From Sabellastarte sp. h YS-2021 (Eukaryota; Annelida; Polychaeta; Sabellida; Sabellidae): a stretch of DNA of 64,000 bases. Below are positions 60,992-64,000 of the stretch, piece after piece. The position numbers and the translations under genes are program-made. The notes under the pieces were generated by a model. That model saw only the letters and a list, made by a program, of their open reading frames with translations. It had not been told where the DNA came from and did no database searches. Each line of letters starts with the position of its first letter. Position 1 is the stretch's first letter. The stretch covers positions 156,287,609-156,351,608 of the forward strand of contig OZ024929.1 of the NCBI GenBank assembly GCA_964017235.1. Direction: 5' to 3'.

Positions 60992-61486
60992 TCCAAAAAT
61001 CAGCTGGTCAAAAAAGGGCCAAACAGTGTGGCCCCAGTGGTCATTCCAGCCCTGGCTCCGACTCTGGATAAAACCCTCAAATCTGATAGATCTCTTTGTC
61101 CAATCAGAGCCTTACGCTACTATTTGGACAAAACCGCAGATCTCAGACAGAACAAGGAGTTAGTCTTTGTGTCCTTCAAGAAAGGTTTTGACAAAGACAT
61201 TTCCCCCGCTACTATCTCCTCCTGGATCAAACAAACAGTGATCCTGTGTTACGAGCTCTCTGATCAACAGGCCTTGACCCTACACCAGGTCAAAGCTCAT
61301 GATGTGCGGGCATTCGCTGCTTCTAAGGCCTTCCAGTCGGGAGTTTCCTTAGATCAAATACTCTCGGCCTGCCTCTGGAAATCTCATAATACCTTCACAC
61401 AGTTATATCTGAAGGATGTGGCATGGGCCGACTCAGAGCTCTTTCATTTGGGACCGGTGGTGGCTGCACAACAGATCCATCACTAA
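60992..61486 (+). pseudogene. DIRS copy 2 tyrosine recombinase, C-terminal part (disrupted)
   Basis: The frame resumes at SKNQL and continues with APVVIPALAPTLDK, LCPIRALRYYLDKTAD, KAHDVRAFAASKAFQSG and TQLYLKDVAWADSELF to a stop at 61486. HDVR and the Tyr nucleophile are intact. One difference from copy 1 is SACLW for SACHW, so the conserved His before the Tyr is Leu here. That may reduce activity even apart from the insertion. Confidence 0.88.
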
Positions 61487-61863
61487 CCGGTGCATAGAGG
61501 AGATTCCCCTTGTACATATGTATATAGTTCACATTTGTATATGCTGTACATATAGTTAAGAAGCAACTATAAACAAAAAAAAAACAACAAAAAAACTCTG
61601 ACGTGCTTCCTTCGGGAGGTTTTAAATCCTCAGGGATTGAACTCATCCCTCCTCTTCCCTACCTCAGTGGAGGTCTGTCATTAGACAAAAAAAGGGGGGG
61701 GAGGTAGGTCGGTTTTGGACCGGTCATCCGGTTTCTGTAGACCGACCACACGCCTTAAGGGTTTTCCTGACCTTGGGGTCGACCCGGCGTAATGGTTTGT
61801 TAGTTTTCTTCTGAGTTCATATAATCCCTAGTAACTTACCCGCCGACCAAGCGGTAGTTATTC

Positions 61864-61961
61864 AGCATATTGTCCATTGGATAGGATGTATTAACGCAAT
61901 AAAATTGCAAATTTAATAAGTAAATTAAATTTTTATAAGTTAATACCCTATCCAGTGGACA
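61864..61961 (-). repeat. DIRS copy 2 internal complementary region (ICR)
   Basis: As in copy 1, this joins the complement of the left outer end (GGATGTATTAACGCAATAAA) to the complement of the right outer end (TTGCAAATTTAATAAG). It carries AGCATATTGTCC, the variant present in this copy's own ends. Confidence 0.87.
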
Positions 61962-62019
61962 CACAAGACCCTCCCACCGACCCCGCTATCAGGTTACTAG
62001 GGGCCTAATAGGTTTAGAC

Positions 62020-62199
62020 AACGAAAAAGATGCTATGACGTCAGCTTGTCTAGACAGGAAGGAAGTACGACACGCCACCTGGTGAGTGCAGTGTGAGGAC
62101 CGGCCAGCCAGTGGAAACACAGGACGTCTTTTTCTGACGTTTGGCGGGCCGGTCTGCGCTGACCGGTTTAGCATATTGTCCATTGGATAGGGTATTAAC
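62020..62199 (-). repeat. DIRS copy 2 right inverted terminal repeat
   Basis: This is the complement of 47291-47470 with several differences. It includes TGACGTCA (62036-62043). The AT-rich end continues to TTTGCAAGT at about 62235. Confidence 0.88.
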
Positions 62200-62235
62200 T
62201 TATAAAAATTTAATTTACTTATTAAATTTGCAAGT

Positions 62236-63600
62236 CTGTGCTTCTCCAATTAAAGTACATATATATTTATCTGTCTGCTGGTTTATCACACAGTCACTGT
62301 TAACATAAAGTCGTCTGCGCATCTATGTGTCTTCATTCATTCATCGAAACATGACAATTAATGTTTTAAGTATTTGTTATGAACCAATCACATAGCTGGA
62401 CAGATATTTGTGTTTAAAATAGGTAATCGCAGCCTTACTAATTTATCAAACAAGTAAACAGAGAAGAAAATTGATGAATGAAGTGATGTCACTGCAGTAC
62501 GAGACATTGGCCAATAAAAACATGGGGGCATGCACAGACAACTATTTTACACTAACAGTGGCTGCAAACACTTGAGGGTTATATTGGATGCATTTGCGAA
62601 AGTGACATTTGTGACTTAATTTGTCTTCTATATGTTTTATCCCTATTTATTTGCATTTCTCACGTGATGTAATTTGTTCGTCATCTGTTATGAACCATTG
62701 AAAGAACATCTAAAATATTTTATATTTCTGGAAATATATATGATTTTTGGAGTAAACATTACTGGGAAGGGTCTGTTTTTGCTTGAGAATGAAAATATTA
62801 CAAATTTGCAGTTTATATGCACTCATTTATGAAAAACGTCTACGAGATATTGGTCAATAAAAACATGATGCTCAGACAATGATTTTACAGTAACAGTGAC
62901 TGCACGAAACTTGAGGGTTATTATTATAAGCATTTACAACAATGAAATTTGTTTATCGCTATTTATTTCTGTTTGTCACAAAGATAACCTTAATAATTGC
63001 AAATATATGATTCCGTGTACAGTGTCCCTCTAATTTTAGAACCTGTTAGTTAAGTTGTAAAATCTTCTAATATTGACAAATGTCTACGTATATATTTGCT
63101 TCAAGATCAAATGCTTGACAAATGATGATGGATTTACAAAAGTTTTGACAAAAGAATAGTTTGTAAAAATACTTACATTTTTCTTATGTAAAATATCCAT
63201 ATTGACCCTTTGCATCTTACGTCACAATGTTACATATCATGATTTGGATGGCAAGACATGTTCACTGAAAACGTCATCCTGCCGTCACATAATGACGTTG
63301 GTGCAAAAGGTCAATTACACACTTTAACATACATAATATAAATGGTTTTATATGTACAAAATATGTCCTCTCCCTTCGAAATAAATATTGAAACTGCGCA
63401 GTTATCCAATATTCCCCCAATATTTGTAGATCTTAACCTTTCATGTCATGTTTCTGGTCACTTCAAATACCCAAAACATCTTACTACACAAGTGGACGTC
63501 TTTACAAGCAGTTTGCAAATTGGGCGATAATATAAGACTTTACAGATACGACACGCAGTGCTGTGCAAAGATTAGACTCCGTGGTTGGCTGAAAGCCAGC
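62236..63600. other. AT-rich DNA with one diverged duplicated block, no gene
   Basis: Blocks at about 62486-62605 and 62830-62952 share ACGAGA, ATTGG-CAATAAAAACATG, CAGACAA, TTTTACA-TAACAGTG and ACTTGAGGGTTAT, so they are a diverged direct duplication. Two 62-codon frames at 63342-63636 overlap in different frames and show no known domain. I see no promoter, RNA gene or splice-supported exon. Confidence 0.4.
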
Positions 63601-63604
63601 CACT

Positions 63605-64000
63605 ATGTTGTTCACCTACTTTTTGGTCAGCTATAACATAGTGAAATACCAGACCTGTATGTCATGGCACAGCTGAGTACTGCTTGAAAACTATTTCATT
63701 TACAGTATTTTGTTTAAATAAGTTATTAACCTACTTTTGGGTCAGCTATAAAATAGAATAATTGCAGACCTGTAGCTCCTTGCATAGCTGAGTAATAGCT
63801 ACTTTCAGGTTCTCACTGTTGAGTAAATTAGTTGTAACTTGAAAACTATTTCTATTACAGTATTTCTTTAAATATGTTATTCACATACTTTTGCGTGAGC
63901 TATACCATATCAAAATTGAAGCCCTTTAACTGATTGTATAGCTGAGCACAAGCTACTTTGAGATTCTCACGTAGAGTAAATCAGTTGTAACTCAAAAACG
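63605..64000 (+). repeat. Family A satellite array, continuing past the window
   Basis: About two and a half units contain TTTTGGGTCAGCTATAAAAT, TAGCTGAGTAATAGCTAC and CACTGTTGAGTAAAT. They match 37690-37860 closely and run off the end. Confidence 0.8.

Larger units (their letters stand above)
47279..62235 (+). mobile_element. DIRS retrotransposon, copy 2, split by a satellite carrier
   Basis: The architecture matches copy 1 (terminal repeats, three ORFs, ICR), at roughly 75-80 percent nucleotide similarity in coding parts by eye. Excluding the 8.6 kb insertion (52383 to about 60991) it would be about 6.35 kb. The YR gene is inactivated by the insertion and also has a one-base frameshift near 52353. 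Left and right ends have the same outer bases as copy 1 (TTTTATTGCG, TTTGCAAGT). Confidence 0.92.

Noticed and set aside
63342-63636. Two overlapping 62-codon frames
   Set aside because: They are short, lie in different frames, and show no similarity and no exon signals.

Overview
This window is animal nuclear DNA dominated by repeats. The evidence is a host gene with spliceosomal introns (GT donors, polypyrimidine-AG acceptors), LINE, DIRS and Ty3/gypsy retroelements, Helitron-like ends and long AT-rich satellite arrays. A marine invertebrate, perhaps a bivalve mollusc, is my guess; the sequence alone does not fix the taxon. There are no bacterial genes, no CRISPR array and no rRNA or tRNA gene that I can support.

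Layout. 1-4761: AT-rich, gene-poor DNA with two inverted-repeat elements (1534-1841 and about 2612-3691). 4762-17837: a Ty3/gypsy LTR retrotransposon with perfect TGTTAC/GTAACA termini, a tRNA-Pro-type primer site, a SCAN-like capsid region and integrase placed before reverse transcriptase (the Gmr1 domain order). Its RT is split by DIRS copy 1 (about 9874-16127), which has inverted terminal repeats, an internal complementary region, a gag-like ORF, RT/RNase H/methyltransferase-like and tyrosine recombinase (YR). 17931-38875: a mosaic of satellite arrays, most inside elements that begin with a short hairpin and show Helitron-like ends. It also holds a reverse-strand CR1/L2-like LINE broken by one of these elements. 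39148-45105: exons of a BTB/POZ-domain host gene on the plus strand, with introns full of the same satellite families. 45380-47278: more satellite pieces. 47279-62235: DIRS copy 2, whose YR is split by an 8.6 kb hairpin-bounded satellite carrier (52383 to about 60991). 62236-64000: mostly unassigned AT-rich DNA, ending in another satellite stretch.

Two signals deserve most attention. First, at least six repeat families with different 5' hairpins each carry their own tandem array of about 130-170 bp monomers. Several also have an inverted copy of the 5' end near the 3' end, and a terminal hairpin. They look like one lineage of Helitron-like satellite carriers whose monomers share a degenerate core. 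Second, both DIRS copies keep a cysteine-rich frame overlapping the region upstream of RT. All 14 Cys codons are retained although the copies differ at roughly a fifth of sites, and this frame follows the gag-like ORF in phase after a single TGA.

All boundaries, repeat periods and substitution counts were read by hand and may be off by a few bases. The many 60-110 residue open frames in the satellites are treated as by-products of the repeats, not genes.
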